A stretch of 64,000 nt of DNA, taken from NCBI GenBank assembly GCA_964626265.1, contig CAZVCG010000006.1, forward strand, positions 1 through 64,000, read 5' to 3'. Position numbers and translations under genes: made by a program. The notes below the pieces were generated by a model. It searched no databases, was not told the DNA's origin, and was given only the letters and a program-made list of their open reading frames with translations. Source of the stretch: CAZVCG01 sp964626265. GTDB lineage: Bacteria; Pseudomonadota; Alphaproteobacteria; UBA9219. Shown here piece by piece: positions 44,309-53,480 of the stretch. Every line of letters begins with the position of its first letter. Positions within the stretch are counted from its first letter, which is position 1.

Positions 44309-44322
44309 GGATTCAGGGCATC

Positions 44323-44397
44323 GGGGACACAATAAAAAGGCCCGAAACGATCATTAGAATTTCGAAGGATTTCATCGGCCTTTTTTATTGTGTCCCC
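44323..44397. repeat. GGGGACACAATAA repeat (family 1), full copy
   Basis: A 75-base element with arms GGGGACACAATAAAAAGGCC and GGCCTTTTTTATTGTGTCCC, interior unlike other copies. It follows the prepilin peptidase gene by 14 bases and has terminator-like form. Confidence 0.85.
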
Positions 44398-44403
44398 ATC
44401 GTA

Positions 44404-44492
44404 TCGCAATCTGATTTTCACCCCCTCTCCTGCGAAAACTAAGCCGTTACGATGTAACGGCAAGTTTTCGCTTCCTCCCCCTCGAGGGGGGA
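44404..44492. repeat. CCCCTCTCC repeat (family 3)
   Basis: CCCCTCTCCTGCGAAAACTAAG, then GCCGTTAC-GAT-GTAACGGC, AAGTTTTCGCTTCCTCCCCC and a CTCGAGGGGGGAGG end. It matches the right half of the 17536 element in order and spacing and lies just before murJ. Confidence 0.7.
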
Positions 44493-44508
44493 GGTAAAGT
44501 CCCGCCCC

Positions 44509-46074
44509 ATGTCCTTTGCGCGTTCACTTGCCACGGTTAGCGGTCTTACGGTTATCAGCCGGATAGGCGGGTTTGTGCGCGACCAGTTGACGGCCATCTT
44601 TTTGGGCGCGGGGTTTGAGGCGGACGCGTTTTTTGTGGCGCAAAAACTGCCCAACCTGTTCCGCAGCCTGTTCGCCGAGGGCGCTTTCACGGCGGCGTTT
44701 GTGCCGCTCTATGCCGCCGAGCATCAAAAGAAAGGTTTCGAGCGCGCGCAACAGTTTGCGGCGAATGCTTTTGCCTTGCTGGTTTCCGTTCTGACGCCGT
44801 TTTCAGTGTTGATGATTATCTTCATGCCATATGTGATTTTGGTCATTGCGCCGGGGTTTCAGGACGAGCCGGAGAAATACAATCTCGCCGTGTCGTTTTG
44901 CCGCGTGACTTTTCCCTATCTGCTGCTCATATCCATCACCGCTTTGCAGAGCGGCGTTTTGAACGCGCATAACCGTTTCGGGCCGCCCGCCGCCGCGCCG
45001 ATTGCGCTCAACATCGTGATGATCGCGGGCTTGCTGCTCGCTTGGGCGTTCAAGATGCCCGTTGGGGCGACATTATCGTGGGCGCTGACAGTATCTGGAG
45101 CCGTGCAATGCTTTTGGCTTTATCTGAGCTGCCGCCGCGCGGGGCTGACCATTTCTGTCGTCAAGCCCAACATGGGCGCGACAAGCATGCGTTTGTTCAA
45201 GCAGGTGGGCCCGGGCGCCATCGGTTCGGGCGCGGCGCAGATCAACATTATGCTGTCGACCATTTTGGCGTCGTTTTTGCCGACGGGCGCGGTGTCTTAT
45301 TTGTATTACGCCGACAGGCTAAACCAGTTGCCTTTAGGCATCGTTGGTATAGCCGTAGCGACGACATTGTTGCCCACATTGTCGAGGCACGAGGCGAATG
45401 CCGACAAGGACAAGGTGCGCCATTACACCAGCCGCGCCATCGAGTTTTCTTTCCTGTTGGGTTTGCCTGCGGCCGTCGGCCTTGCGCTCGCCGCGCAGCC
45501 GATTATCCAAACGCTTTTCCAGCACGGCAAGTTCACGCAAACGGATACTTCCGAAACGGCAAAGGTTTTGGCGGCTTATGCTCTTTGCGTTCCGGCGTTT
45601 TTGCTGGTGAAGGTGTTCAGCGCGCGGTTTTTCGCGCAGCAGGACACTAAAACGCCGGTTGTGGTAGCGATTTATTCCATGATTACGAACGTGATCGTCT
45701 CTCTATTACTTATCGGAATATTACAACATGTCGGCATCGCTCTGGCGACCAGCATCGCCACGTGGACGAACGCAGGACAGCTTTACTGGCGTTTGCGCAA
45801 ACGCGGGGAGTTGATCGCCGACGACAAACTGCGGCTGCGACTGCCTCGTTTAGCGTTCAGCGCGGCTGGAATGGCGCTTGTAACGCTGCTGGTTGTGCAA
45901 GCGCTTGCAAGCTGGTATACGGGAAAAAGCATATATTACGAGATTACGGCGTTAATCATGATACTCGGCGCATCCGCACTTTCCTATGCCGTGCTCCTGC
46001 AACTCACGGGGGCCATGCGATGGCGCGAAGCCATGACTTTGTTAAGGCGCGAAGACGCGTCCACGCAGGCGTGA
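44509..46074 (+). CDS. murJ: Lipid II flippase MurJ
   Basis: A 521-residue MOP-superfamily protein that moves lipid II across the inner membrane. ISRIGGFVRDQLTAIFLGAG and ADAFFVAQKLPNLFRSLFAEGAFTAAFVPLYA are the family N-terminus; about 14 membrane segments follow. Start ATG 44509 has only a weak ribosome site. It precedes trpS, a common alphaproteobacterial arrangement. Confidence 0.95.
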   Translation: MSFARSLATVSGLTVISRIGGFVRDQLTAIFLGAGFEADAFFVAQKLPNLFRSLFAEGAFTAAFVPLYAAEHQKKGFERAQQFAANAFALLVSVLTPFSVLMIIFMPYVILVIAPGFQDEPEKYNLAVSFCRVTFPYLLLISITALQSGVLNAHNRFGPPAAAPIALNIVMIAGLLLAWAFKMPVGATLSWALTVSGAVQCFWLYLSCRRAGLTISVVKPNMGATSMRLFKQVGPGAIGSGAAQINIMLSTILASFLPTGAVSYLYYADRLNQLPLGIVGIAVATTLLPTLSRHEANADKDKVRHYTSRAIEFSFLLGLPAAVGLALAAQPIIQTLFQHGKFTQTDTSETAKVLAAYALCVPAFLLVKVFSARFFAQQDTKTPVVVAIYSMITNVIVSLLLIGILQHVGIALATSIATWTNAGQLYWRLRKRGELIADDKLRLRLPRLAFSAAGMALVTLLVVQALASWYTGKSIYYEITALIMILGASALSYAVLLQLTGAMRWREAMTLLRREDASTQA

Positions 46075-46132
46075 GGCCTGCTCTCTTTAATCTTAACAAC
46101 TATTCGTAATGAGATTTGCATCACACCTATTC

Positions 46133-46224
46133 GTCATTCCGGCGAAAGCCGGAATCCAGTGGACATTGACAATGGAAAATCCTTGTCGAAACATTCACTG
46201 GATCCCGACTTTCGTCGGGATGAC
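46133..46224. repeat. GTCATTCCGG repeat (family 2)
   Basis: Two hairpins, GTCATTCCGGCGAAAGCCGG and CCCGACTTTCGTCGGGATGAC, flank ATCCAGTGGACATT / TTCACTGGAT. It lies between murJ and trpS. Confidence 0.75.
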
Positions 46225-46274
46225 GCAAATGGGTTTAATCAGGCCTGTTATGAAATACTTAAGGAGCTAAAATA

Positions 46275-47273
46275 ATGCGACGCATATTTTCGGGAATGCA
46301 GCCGACTGGCAATCTGCACCTGGGCAATTATCTAGGCGCGCTCAAAAATTGGGTGAAACTACAAGACGATTATGAGTGCTTTTACTGCGCGGTGGATCTG
46401 CACGCGATCACCGTGCCGCACGATCCCGCGAAGATGAAACAGGCGACGCGCGAAGTGTGCGCTTCGTACATCGCGGCGGGCATCGACATCAAGAAAAGCA
46501 CGCTGTTCGTGCAAAGCGCCGTGCCGCAGCACACGGAACTCGGCTGGATTTTGGGAACGCAGACGCCCATGGGTTGGATGAACCGCATGACGCAGTTTAA
46601 GGAAAAGTCGGCCAAAAGCCGCGACCTTCAACTGCTCGGCCTTTACAGTTACCCCGTTCTCATGGCGGCGGACATTTTGCTGTATAAAGCGACGCACGTG
46701 CCCGTGGGCGAGGATCAGAAACAGCATCTGGAGCTTTGCCGCGATCTGGCGATTGCGTTCAATTTGCGGTATGGGCAGGAATACTTCCCTGTGCCGGAGC
46801 CGCAGATTTTGGGCGAGGCGGCGCGCGTGATGTCTTTGCGCGATGGGACGAAGAAGATGAGCAAGTCGGACGAATCCGATTATTCGCGCATCAATTTGAC
46901 TGACGACGCGGACGCCATCGCGCTGAAAATCCGCAAGGCCAAGACCGATCCCGAACCTTTGCCCGATACGCTGGCGGAACTGGAAAAGCGGCCCGAGGCC
47001 GACAACCTTGTGACGATCTATGCCACACTCACCGACAGCAAGCGGACGGACGTTTTGAAGGCGCACAAGGGCGCGCAGTTCTCGGCTTTCAAGAAGGACC
47101 TGACCGAAGTCGCGGTGGCCAAGCTTTCGCCGATCACGTCACGGATGCGCGAGCTGATGGGCGACCCGGCCGAAATCGACCGCATTCTGGCCAAAGGCGC
47201 GGAAAAAGCCGCCACGCTCGCTGAAAAGCACATGCGGGAGATTAAGGATATTCTGGGGTTTTGGAGGGTTTAG
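46275..47273 (+). CDS. trpS: Tryptophanyl-tRNA synthetase
   Basis: A 332-residue class I synthetase charging tRNA-Trp. The HIGH-type motif is [10 protein letters not shown], the KMSKS motif is [24 protein letters not shown] precedes the ATG. Convergent with the unknown gene that ends one base further on. Confidence 0.96.
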   Translation: MRRIFSGMQPTGNLHLGNYLGALKNWVKLQDDYECFYCAVDLHAITVPHDPAKMKQATREVCASYIAAGIDIKKSTLFVQSAVPQHTELGWILGTQTPMGWMNRMTQFKEKSAKSRDLQLLGLYSYPVLMAADILLYKATHVPVGEDQKQHLELCRDLAIAFNLRYGQEYFPVPEPQILGEAARVMSLRDGTKKMSKSDESDYSRINLTDDADAIALKIRKAKTDPEPLPDTLAELEKRPEADNLVTIYATLTDSKRTDVLKAHKGAQFSAFKKDLTEVAVAKLSPITSRMRELMGDPAEIDRILAKGAEKAATLAEKHMREIKDILGFWRV

Positions 47274-47274
47274 G

Positions 47275-49344
47275 CTAACCCGCCTGAGCCTTGGGAGTTG
47301 TTGCGGCGGGGGCTTCTTTGCGTCCTTGCACCTGCTCGCGCATGACTTCGTCGCGATAGACGTATAAAGGAACGTTTTCGCTGACCATGGCTTTGTCGTC
47401 GCTGGCCGTGAATTTGTAGACGCGAACGGACGGAAAGGCTTTTTCTTCTTCCGTCAGTCCCGTCACGACGTCGAACCTGTTGTAAGCTTCGCGTTCATAG
47501 CTCTTGATCGGCCTGCCTTGGCGCTCCGTTACGGGCCGCGATTTACGGACATAGCCGATGCGCAAACGGCAATCTTGCCCGAATATTTCCTGCACGACAG
47601 GATCGAGCATTTCATGAACTTTTGCCGCATCGACTAAGCCATCAGAGCCTCTGAATTTCGAACGGGCTATATGCTTTTCTTCTTCCCACAGTTCGTTGAC
47701 CGGCAATTTGCTGTGTCCCGTTGAAGATCCCGGCGTCAGGTTCACGCGAACGGGTCTGTTAGCAGGCGTTTTATGTGAGAAAGGCTGCGCCCCATCGGCA
47801 TCGCGCCGTTTCACGACTTCGCGTTTCGCATCGGCCAGTTTTCTTATGAACGTTTTCGGCGACCCAACGATGTAAAACAGACGCGCAATAAGCCCGGCGA
47901 TCATGCCCGTGTGGGATTCATGCTTTGCGACACAGGATTCTATATATTCCTGCGTATAATTTTCAGGGTTAGGAACGTCGCGGAGAAGCTCCAGATAACC
48001 TTTCATGATTTTATCGCTGTCGGTCATGACTTGGGTAAGGGACGACACGACCGTCTCCTCTGACGACAACCACAAGGCGATTTTGCGGGGATGATGGAAA
48101 ATTCGCCCCGCTTTCTTTTCTCTTTTAATAAGGTCGGGATTGACGACTTCGCGCAGGTGCGTGAACTTGAAGCCTCCCTCGACCGCCTCCACAAACGCGC
48201 CAATACGCAGCCGCGCAGGATCGTCCGAACGCTGGAAATGGGCTTCATTGGGCAAAGGCGTAGGGCCGTAGATTACGCATGAAGGCAACGGCGTCCCTCT
48301 TTCAGCCAGCTTTTCGATGACTTCCTCGATAACCATATGCTTTTCGTTTTCAACAGCCAGATCATGGGCTTTCCGGTCAAATTCGACGTGGGGAACCTTC
48401 CGCAACGCATCCACATACGGCTGAAGTTCCTGTCTTTCCTCTTTTGTCGCGGCGTTGTCGTAATGGTACTGGATAACCTGGGGCAACGACATTTTAGCGA
48501 GCTGCTCGTCCGAGACCAGGCCAAGTACTTTCCTGACATGATTGGGATTCTTCGAAGCTTCTTTCAATTGTCTGACTTTTTCAGGATCGAAAAGTATCGG
48601 CGCGCTGTAATAATTGTTTAAGCCGTTCGCGCGATCTTTTTTCTTGTCTTTCTTTTTCTTGCCGTGGTTGTTGTTTGCCCCGTTTTGCGGCCCGGGCGGA
48701 CTTCTATCGGCGCAATAATTCAGGATGACGAAAAGTTTGGTGATGTAATGCCCGAATGCGGCAAGCTGCGCGTTGGCCTCCAGTTGTTCACGCGGCGAGT
48801 TCCTTTTTCCCATAAATGTCTCATGTTCAAGGGAATCGGCGTTTATTCCCGTTTGCGAAGAAACGGTAATTTCAGGACCTTTGAGGCTAAAGCTGGCCTT
48901 CGCGCCATCGACAACTTTTTCTTCGGTGATCTCGCGCGTGACGGGATGCTGATAGCGCCTTGTGACGAAGTTCGGTTCAAGCGTTTCATCGACTATCGTG
49001 AGCTTAAAGCCGTCGGACTCGTTCGTCGGCTTGATAAGGTAGCCGATCCGCGCCGTCTGTTGACCGTGCGTTTTGATCCGGCTTTCGATAAATAACGGTT
49101 TTTGCGGATCTGCCGGATTCATAAACGGCAACCCTTCGAGCCGAAGTTTGTCCTGAAACTCGTAGAGAGGAATGTCGCGGCCACAGTCCAGAACCAACTG
49201 GATCAATCCGTTGTCGAGCGACAGCCTGGTTGCGCGCTCGATGTCGCGCATTACGCGGCGCTGGATTTCCGCGACCTCAGGTAACGATCTATTTTTGTTG
49301 CAAAATTTGGCGAGACTAAGCGCAAATGTGTCTTGTCGATCCAT
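47275..49344 (-). CDS. Unrecognised large protein (689 residues)
   Basis: No known family is recognised. It is soluble, without signal peptide or membrane segments. A strongly basic linker (NNNHGKKKKDKKKDRANG, near residue 225) separates an N-terminal half of beta character (residues 1-210) from a more helical C-terminal half. The C-terminal part has motifs such as VRVNLTPGSSTGHSKLP and YREEAY-like basic segments. Single-gene unit between trpS and cysE. No catalytic motif stands out. Codon use is like its neighbours. What else it is cannot be said from here. Confidence 0.8.
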   Translation of the reverse strand: MDRQDTFALSLAKFCNKNRSLPEVAEIQRRVMRDIERATRLSLDNGLIQLVLDCGRDIPLYEFQDKLRLEGLPFMNPADPQKPLFIESRIKTHGQQTARIGYLIKPTNESDGFKLTIVDETLEPNFVTRRYQHPVTREITEEKVVDGAKASFSLKGPEITVSSQTGINADSLEHETFMGKRNSPREQLEANAQLAAFGHYITKLFVILNYCADRSPPGPQNGANNNHGKKKKDKKKDRANGLNNYYSAPILFDPEKVRQLKEASKNPNHVRKVLGLVSDEQLAKMSLPQVIQYHYDNAATKEERQELQPYVDALRKVPHVEFDRKAHDLAVENEKHMVIEEVIEKLAERGTPLPSCVIYGPTPLPNEAHFQRSDDPARLRIGAFVEAVEGGFKFTHLREVVNPDLIKREKKAGRIFHHPRKIALWLSSEETVVSSLTQVMTDSDKIMKGYLELLRDVPNPENYTQEYIESCVAKHESHTGMIAGLIARLFYIVGSPKTFIRKLADAKREVVKRRDADGAQPFSHKTPANRPVRVNLTPGSSTGHSKLPVNELWEEEKHIARSKFRGSDGLVDAAKVHEMLDPVVQEIFGQDCRLRIGYVRKSRPVTERQGRPIKSYEREAYNRFDVVTGLTEEEKAFPSVRVYKFTASDDKAMVSENVPLYVYRDEVMREQVQGRKEAPAATTPKAQAG

Positions 49345-49478
49345 GAATCATTCCCAAAATTATATTTTTTCTAAATACGCGCGATAATGCCTTGAAATGC
49401 AAAGCTACTTTCCCGCTTCGGATCAGGCAAGAGGATCAATGTTTTCGTTATTATTGTTATATTTCAACGCGTTGTCGT

Positions 49479-50285
49479 CTAGACTTTAAGCCTGTGCTCC
49501 ATGTCCTCGGCCGGACGGGCGGGGGTTTGGGCGCGGATGACCTTGGCCGGGATGCCCGCCACCGTCACGTGCGGCGGCACGTCGTCAAGAACAACCGAGC
49601 AAGCCGCGACGCGGGCGCCTTCGCCAACTTTGATATTCCCGAGCACCGTCGCGCCCGCACTGAGCAATACGCCGGGGCCGATTTTAGGATGGCGGTCGCC
49701 CTGCTCCTTGCCGCTGCCGCCGAGCGTCACGCCGTGAAGGATCGACACGTCGTCGGCCACAACGCTCGTCTCGCCGATGACGACGCCCGTCGCGTGATCG
49801 ACGAACACGCCCATGCCGAGCTTTGCCGCCGGATGAATGTCGACCTGAAAAATCTGCGAACACAAGCTTTGCAGATGATAAGCCAACACGGGTTTGCGGT
49901 TGTTCCAGAGCCAATGCGCAATGCGGTGAGTGTGCAGCGCGGCCGGACCTTTGAAATAGAGAAACGGTTGCACCCACGTGCGGTTCGCCGGGTCGCGCTC
50001 GCGGCTCGCGTTCATGTCGCGGATCGCGCCTTGAAGGATATCGGGATCGCTTTCAATGGCCTTGCGACACACGTCGCGGATCATCGCGGCGTTGTTGTCC
50101 ACGACGCCCAGACGCTGCCCGAGAAAATGCGCGAGGGCTTCGCCCATGGAGGCATGATCGAGAATGAAGGTCTTAAGCGTGGCTTCCATCTCCGGTTCCT
50201 TGCCGATGATGTCGGCGGCTTCCTTGCGGAGAGCTTCCCACACCACGCCTTCCTTGATCGTTTTCGTATCGGGCGCTGTTTGCAT
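49479..50285 (-). CDS. cysE: Serine O-acetyltransferase
   Basis: A 268-residue enzyme making O-acetylserine for cysteine synthesis. N-terminal helical part includes ILDHASMGEALAHFLGQRL; the left-handed beta-helix shows as GMGVFVDHATGVVIGETSVV, GVTLGGSGKEQGDRHPKI and GAGARV-type hexapeptides ending AGIPAKVIRAQ. It starts three bases after purE. Confidence 0.93.
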   Translation of the reverse strand: MQTAPDTKTIKEGVVWEALRKEAADIIGKEPEMEATLKTFILDHASMGEALAHFLGQRLGVVDNNAAMIRDVCRKAIESDPDILQGAIRDMNASRERDPANRTWVQPFLYFKGPAALHTHRIAHWLWNNRKPVLAYHLQSLCSQIFQVDIHPAAKLGMGVFVDHATGVVIGETSVVADDVSILHGVTLGGSGKEQGDRHPKIGPGVLLSAGATVLGNIKVGEGARVAACSVVLDDVPPHVTVAGIPAKVIRAQTPARPAEDMEHRLKV

Positions 50286-50288
50286 GGC

Positions 50289-50825
50289 TTACTTTTTCTT
50301 CTTTACGGTTTTGTCAGGGTTGTGCGGCACCGATGCCGTTTGCGCCGCGCGCCACAAGCGCAGTTTGTTCGCAACGTCCTTGTCGCCAAGCGCAAGGATG
50401 GCAACGGCCAGAAGGCCGGCGTTGATCGCGCCGGCCTTGCCGATGGCCAGCGTGCCGACAGGAATGCCTGCAGGCATCTGGACGATGGAAAGCAAGCTGT
50501 CCATGCCGTTGAGCGCCTTGGATTGCATCGGAACGCCCAGAACGGGCAACGTTGTCATGGCCGCCATCACGCCCGGCAGATGGGCCGCGCCCCCTGCCCC
50601 GGCAATGATGACCTTAAGGCCGCGCTTTTCCGCCGTGGCGGAATAATCGAGCGCGCGGTGCGGCGTGCGGTGCGCCGAGGCGACGAGAGCTTCGAACGGG
50701 ATGCCGAAATCCTTCAGGATATCGGCGGCGTTTTGCATGACCTCCCAATCCGACTGGCTGCCCATCACGATGCCGACGAGTGGCTGTTTTTCGGATTTGG
50801 ACGATGTTTTGGCTTTGCGCGGCAT
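50289..50825 (-). CDS. purE: 5-(carboxyamino)imidazole ribonucleotide mutase
   Basis: A 178-residue class I PurE of purine synthesis. [28 protein letters not shown] and [17 protein letters not shown] are the active-site loops. The ATG at 50825 (MPRKAKT) has GGGG before it; one at 50837 is possible. No purK beside it; the partner gene is cysE instead. Confidence 0.94.
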   Translation of the reverse strand: MPRKAKTSSKSEKQPLVGIVMGSQSDWEVMQNAADILKDFGIPFEALVASAHRTPHRALDYSATAEKRGLKVIIAGAGGAAHLPGVMAAMTTLPVLGVPMQSKALNGMDSLLSIVQMPAGIPVGTLAIGKAGAINAGLLAVAILALGDKDVANKLRLWRAAQTASVPHNPDKTVKKKK

Positions 50826-50919
50826 AGTCAACCCCATGGAAAAAGGAAGCCGCAAAAGTAGTGTTTTTTTAGCTGATTGACCAGCCCTTTAATGTCAGGT
50901 CTTATACAGGGTTAATACC

Positions 50920-51561
50920 GTGATTCACCGAATTTTGAGGCCTTTCGTGGACAGTTCTCTCGACTTGATCAATGATCCGCTAGCCGACGCCGATTTAACG
51001 GTCGAACAACGCCAGACATGGGAAATGACCCGCTCCGAGCTGCTCATCGCGCGCGAACGCATCGAAGAACTGGAGCTGCGGCTGAAGTCATTGGAAAATA
51101 ACGCGCATGAAGCCGGCATCGTTCAAACCGTGCTTTCGCGGCCCGAGTTCAACCGCGAAGTCGCCCGTATGCTGGCGTTCGACGAACGTTATGGCGGCAT
51201 GTCGAGCGTTTTGTATTTCGACGTCGAAAATCTTTCCGATATTCACAAAAGCCACGGCAAGGACGTGGCCGACAAAGTCGTGCGCGTCGTTTGCGACGCG
51301 CTGACCCATCACATACGCAGTTCCGATATCGTGGGACGGCTGGCGACCGACGAGTTTGGCGTGCTGCTGGCGCGATGCGACAACGAGGCCGCCTGGAAGA
51401 AAGGCGAATCCCTTGCGGAATCGTTGCTAAGCGAGCTTGAGAAAGTTCCGGGCTGCGAAACGCGCCCTGTCATCAACTATGGCGCCTATACGTTCCGCGA
51501 AAAGGAAAACGTCGCCACGGGATTGAAACAGGCGGCCGAGACGGTGACGAGGAAAGAGTAG
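50920..51561 (+). CDS. Degenerate GGDEF-domain protein
   Basis: A 213-residue protein with GTG start. An N-terminal coiled coil (TRSELLIARERIEELELRLKS) leads to a GGDEF fold (SSVLYFDVENLSDIHKSHG, SSDIVGRLATDEFGVLLA). The signature GGDEF reads ATDEF, so c-di-GMP synthesis is unlikely; it may bind partner or nucleotide instead. Confidence 0.8.
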   Translation: MIHRILRPFVDSSLDLINDPLADADLTVEQRQTWEMTRSELLIARERIEELELRLKSLENNAHEAGIVQTVLSRPEFNREVARMLAFDERYGGMSSVLYFDVENLSDIHKSHGKDVADKVVRVVCDALTHHIRSSDIVGRLATDEFGVLLARCDNEAAWKKGESLAESLLSELEKVPGCETRPVINYGAYTFREKENVATGLKQAAETVTRKE

Positions 51562-51580
51562 CTAGCGTTGAACGGACTAT

Positions 51581-51604
51581 ATCCTCTCCCGCAAGGGGAG
51601 AGAA
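51581..51604. repeat. CTCTCCCGCAAGGGGAGAG hairpin (family 3 fragment)
   Basis: CCTCTCCCGCAAGGGGAGAG is identical in core to the right end of the 17536 element. It lies between the convergent GGDEF and DUF465 genes, where it can act as a terminator. Confidence 0.65.
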
Positions 51605-51612
51605 TTTCAATA

Positions 51613-51813
51613 TCACGCAATAATATCCGGCAGGACCTGGCTTTCGAGCTTGTTGATCTCGTCGCGCAAAAGCAGTTTTCTGCGCTTGAGCCTTTGCAGC
51701 TGCAGCATGTCGGGTCTCATGCGTTGCGAAAGGGCTTGGATGGCATCATCGATATCGCGATGCTCGGCTTTGAGTTCTTCCAGCCGCTCGATTAGTTTTT
51801 CCTGATTGCTCAT
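51613..51813 (-). CDS. DUF465/YdcH-family small protein
   Basis: A 66-residue coiled-coil protein (LIERLEELKAEHRDIDDAIQAL then RLKRRKLLLRDEINKLESQ). The RLKRRKLLLRDEI block is the family core. ATG at 51813 chosen as MSNQEKL; longer frame not supported. A related gene lies at 53236. Confidence 0.85.
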   Translation of the reverse strand: MSNQEKLIERLEELKAEHRDIDDAIQALSQRMRPDMLQLQRLKRRKLLLRDEINKLESQVLPDIIA

Positions 51814-51936
51814 TCCGTCATTTCTATTAAAAATTAAGACCATAGCTCCATAGCAGAGAATCGGAGTATTTTCCACGGTTCCTTATGGCGATAAACACTA
51901 TTATTCGCTCTATTTAACTGTTTTTTCGAGGTTTTC

Positions 51937-53055
51937 ATGGCACCCTACTCCAAACGCGTTGCCCTGCTCACGTCCGGAGGCGATTGCGCCGGACTTAACG
52001 CCTGCCTTCGAGCTGTCGTTTTGCACGCCGCCAAATACAATTGGGAGGTCGTCGGCATCGAATCCGGCACGACCGGCCTTTTGGACGATCCGCCTTCAGC
52101 GCGCGTCCTGAACGTCAGCGACGTCGATACCTTTATGCTGCGTCAGGGCGGAACGGTTCTTGGCACAACGAACAAAGGCAACCCTTTTGCCTATCCCATG
52201 CCGGACGGGTCGCTGAAGGATTTGTCCGAAGACATCATCAACGGTTTCAAAAAACTTAGGTGCGAAGCGTTGATCGGCATCGGCGGCGACGGCAGTCTCG
52301 CCATCCTGCATCGTTTGTCGCAACAAGGCGGCTTCCCGCTGATCGGCATTCCGAAAACCATCGATAACGATCTTGGCATAACCGAAACCTCCATCGGCTT
52401 CGATACGGCCGTTGCCGTAGCGACGGAAGCGCTTGACCGTCTGCAACCAACAGCGGCGAGCCATGACCGCATTATGGTGCTGGAGGTCATGGGACGCGAC
52501 GCGGGTCATATCGCCCTTGCTTGCGGCATTGCGGGCGGGGCCGACGTCATCCTCGTGCCGGAAATCCCCTATTCGCTCGAAGAAATCGCGGCGCACATCA
52601 AGCGCATCCGCGAAGGCGGGCGCAACTTCGCGCTGATCGTCGTTTCGGAAGCCGTGCGCACGCAAGAAGGCGAAAGCGTCACGCAATCCTATTTCGGCGG
52701 GCAAAACCGTTTCGGGGGCATCGGCCATTACATCGGCAAACAGATCGCCGATATGTGCGAGGCGGAAACGCGCGTCACGGTTCTCGGCCATGTTCAACGC
52801 GGCGGACAGCCGAGCGCGCAAGACCGCTTGCTCGCCGCCGCCTTTGGCGTTCATGCCGTGGAATTGATCAAGGCGGGCAAATACGGGCGCATGGTGGCGT
52901 GGTCGAACCGCAGGGTCATCGACGTGCCGATCAGCGAAGCGATCCAACACTACCAAGCCATTGAACCGGATAGCGCCTTGGTCAAAACGGCCCGCGGTTT
53001 GGGGATTTGCCTGGGCGATAAGCCGGGGACCGCGCCGGAAGACGCCTTACCATGA
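51937..53055 (+). CDS. pfkA: 6-phosphofructokinase
   Basis: A 372-residue glycolytic kinase. Nucleotide loop LLTSGGDCAGLNA; GIGGDGSLAIL has Gly at the position that favours ATP over PPi, while PKTIDNDL has Lys where E. coli PFK has Gly. That G/K combination is known in ATP-dependent PFKs of the mixed group. MGRDAGHIAL and GHVQRGGQPSAQDR bind fructose 6-phosphate. No ribosome site is strong. Confidence 0.9.
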   Translation: MAPYSKRVALLTSGGDCAGLNACLRAVVLHAAKYNWEVVGIESGTTGLLDDPPSARVLNVSDVDTFMLRQGGTVLGTTNKGNPFAYPMPDGSLKDLSEDIINGFKKLRCEALIGIGGDGSLAILHRLSQQGGFPLIGIPKTIDNDLGITETSIGFDTAVAVATEALDRLQPTAASHDRIMVLEVMGRDAGHIALACGIAGGADVILVPEIPYSLEEIAAHIKRIREGGRNFALIVVSEAVRTQEGESVTQSYFGGQNRFGGIGHYIGKQIADMCEAETRVTVLGHVQRGGQPSAQDRLLAAAFGVHAVELIKAGKYGRMVAWSNRRVIDVPISEAIQHYQAIEPDSALVKTARGLGICLGDKPGTAPEDALP

Positions 53056-53235
53056 TTCCGTTAAAATTCACGTAACCACGTCCCCAAAAAATATTCTCTT
53101 TTTCAAGAAGATAATAGATAAAATGCGCCCCAATTCGCACACGCAAAAATTTAATCGTCACAAAATTTCGCCCAATTTGGGTTATAATGACCTCTTAGTC
53201 GAATAAGCCAAATTGTAACTTGAGGAGGCTCTAAA

Positions 53236-53418
53236 ATGGCACGTGAACAGCGTATTGAGTCTTTACAGAAACGTCACTCCACTATCCAATCGCAAATCGA
53301 ATTCGAGGAGGCCCGGCCCGCACCAGATACAGCCCTCATTCAACAACTTAAGCGGGAGAAATTATTGCTGAAAGACGAGATTACGCGACTGACAACCCAA
53401 CGTCAGGAAGCCGCATAG
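53236..53418 (+). CDS. DUF465/YdcH-family small protein, second copy
   Basis: A 60-residue coiled coil (MAREQRIESLQKRHS, then QLKREKLLLKDEITRL) sharing the KLLLKDEI core with the 51613 protein. GAGGAGG lies ten bases upstream. A strong terminator follows 32 bases after the stop. Confidence 0.88.
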   Translation: MAREQRIESLQKRHSTIQSQIEFEEARPAPDTALIQQLKREKLLLKDEITRLTTQRQEAA

Positions 53419-53450
53419 AACTATCGCAGCCTTTACATGGCACAACTGCA

Positions 53451-53479
53451 AAGGCCCGGTTTCCGCCGGGCCTTTTTTT
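53451..53479 (+). terminator. Rho-independent terminator
   Basis: Stem AAGGCCCGG / CCGGGCCTT with loop TTTCCG and a run of seven T. It separates the DUF465 gene from the convergent TrcR gene. Confidence 0.9.
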
Positions 53480-53480
53480 A

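Noticed and set aside
39868..44397. Closely placed repeats as a possible CRISPR array
   Set aside because: Copies are palindromic, hundreds to thousands of bases apart, and separated by genes; no cas gene is present.
49392..50861. 489-codon open frame antisense to cysE and purE
   Set aside because: Arg/His-rich shadow of two certain genes on the other strand, with no ribosome site or domain.
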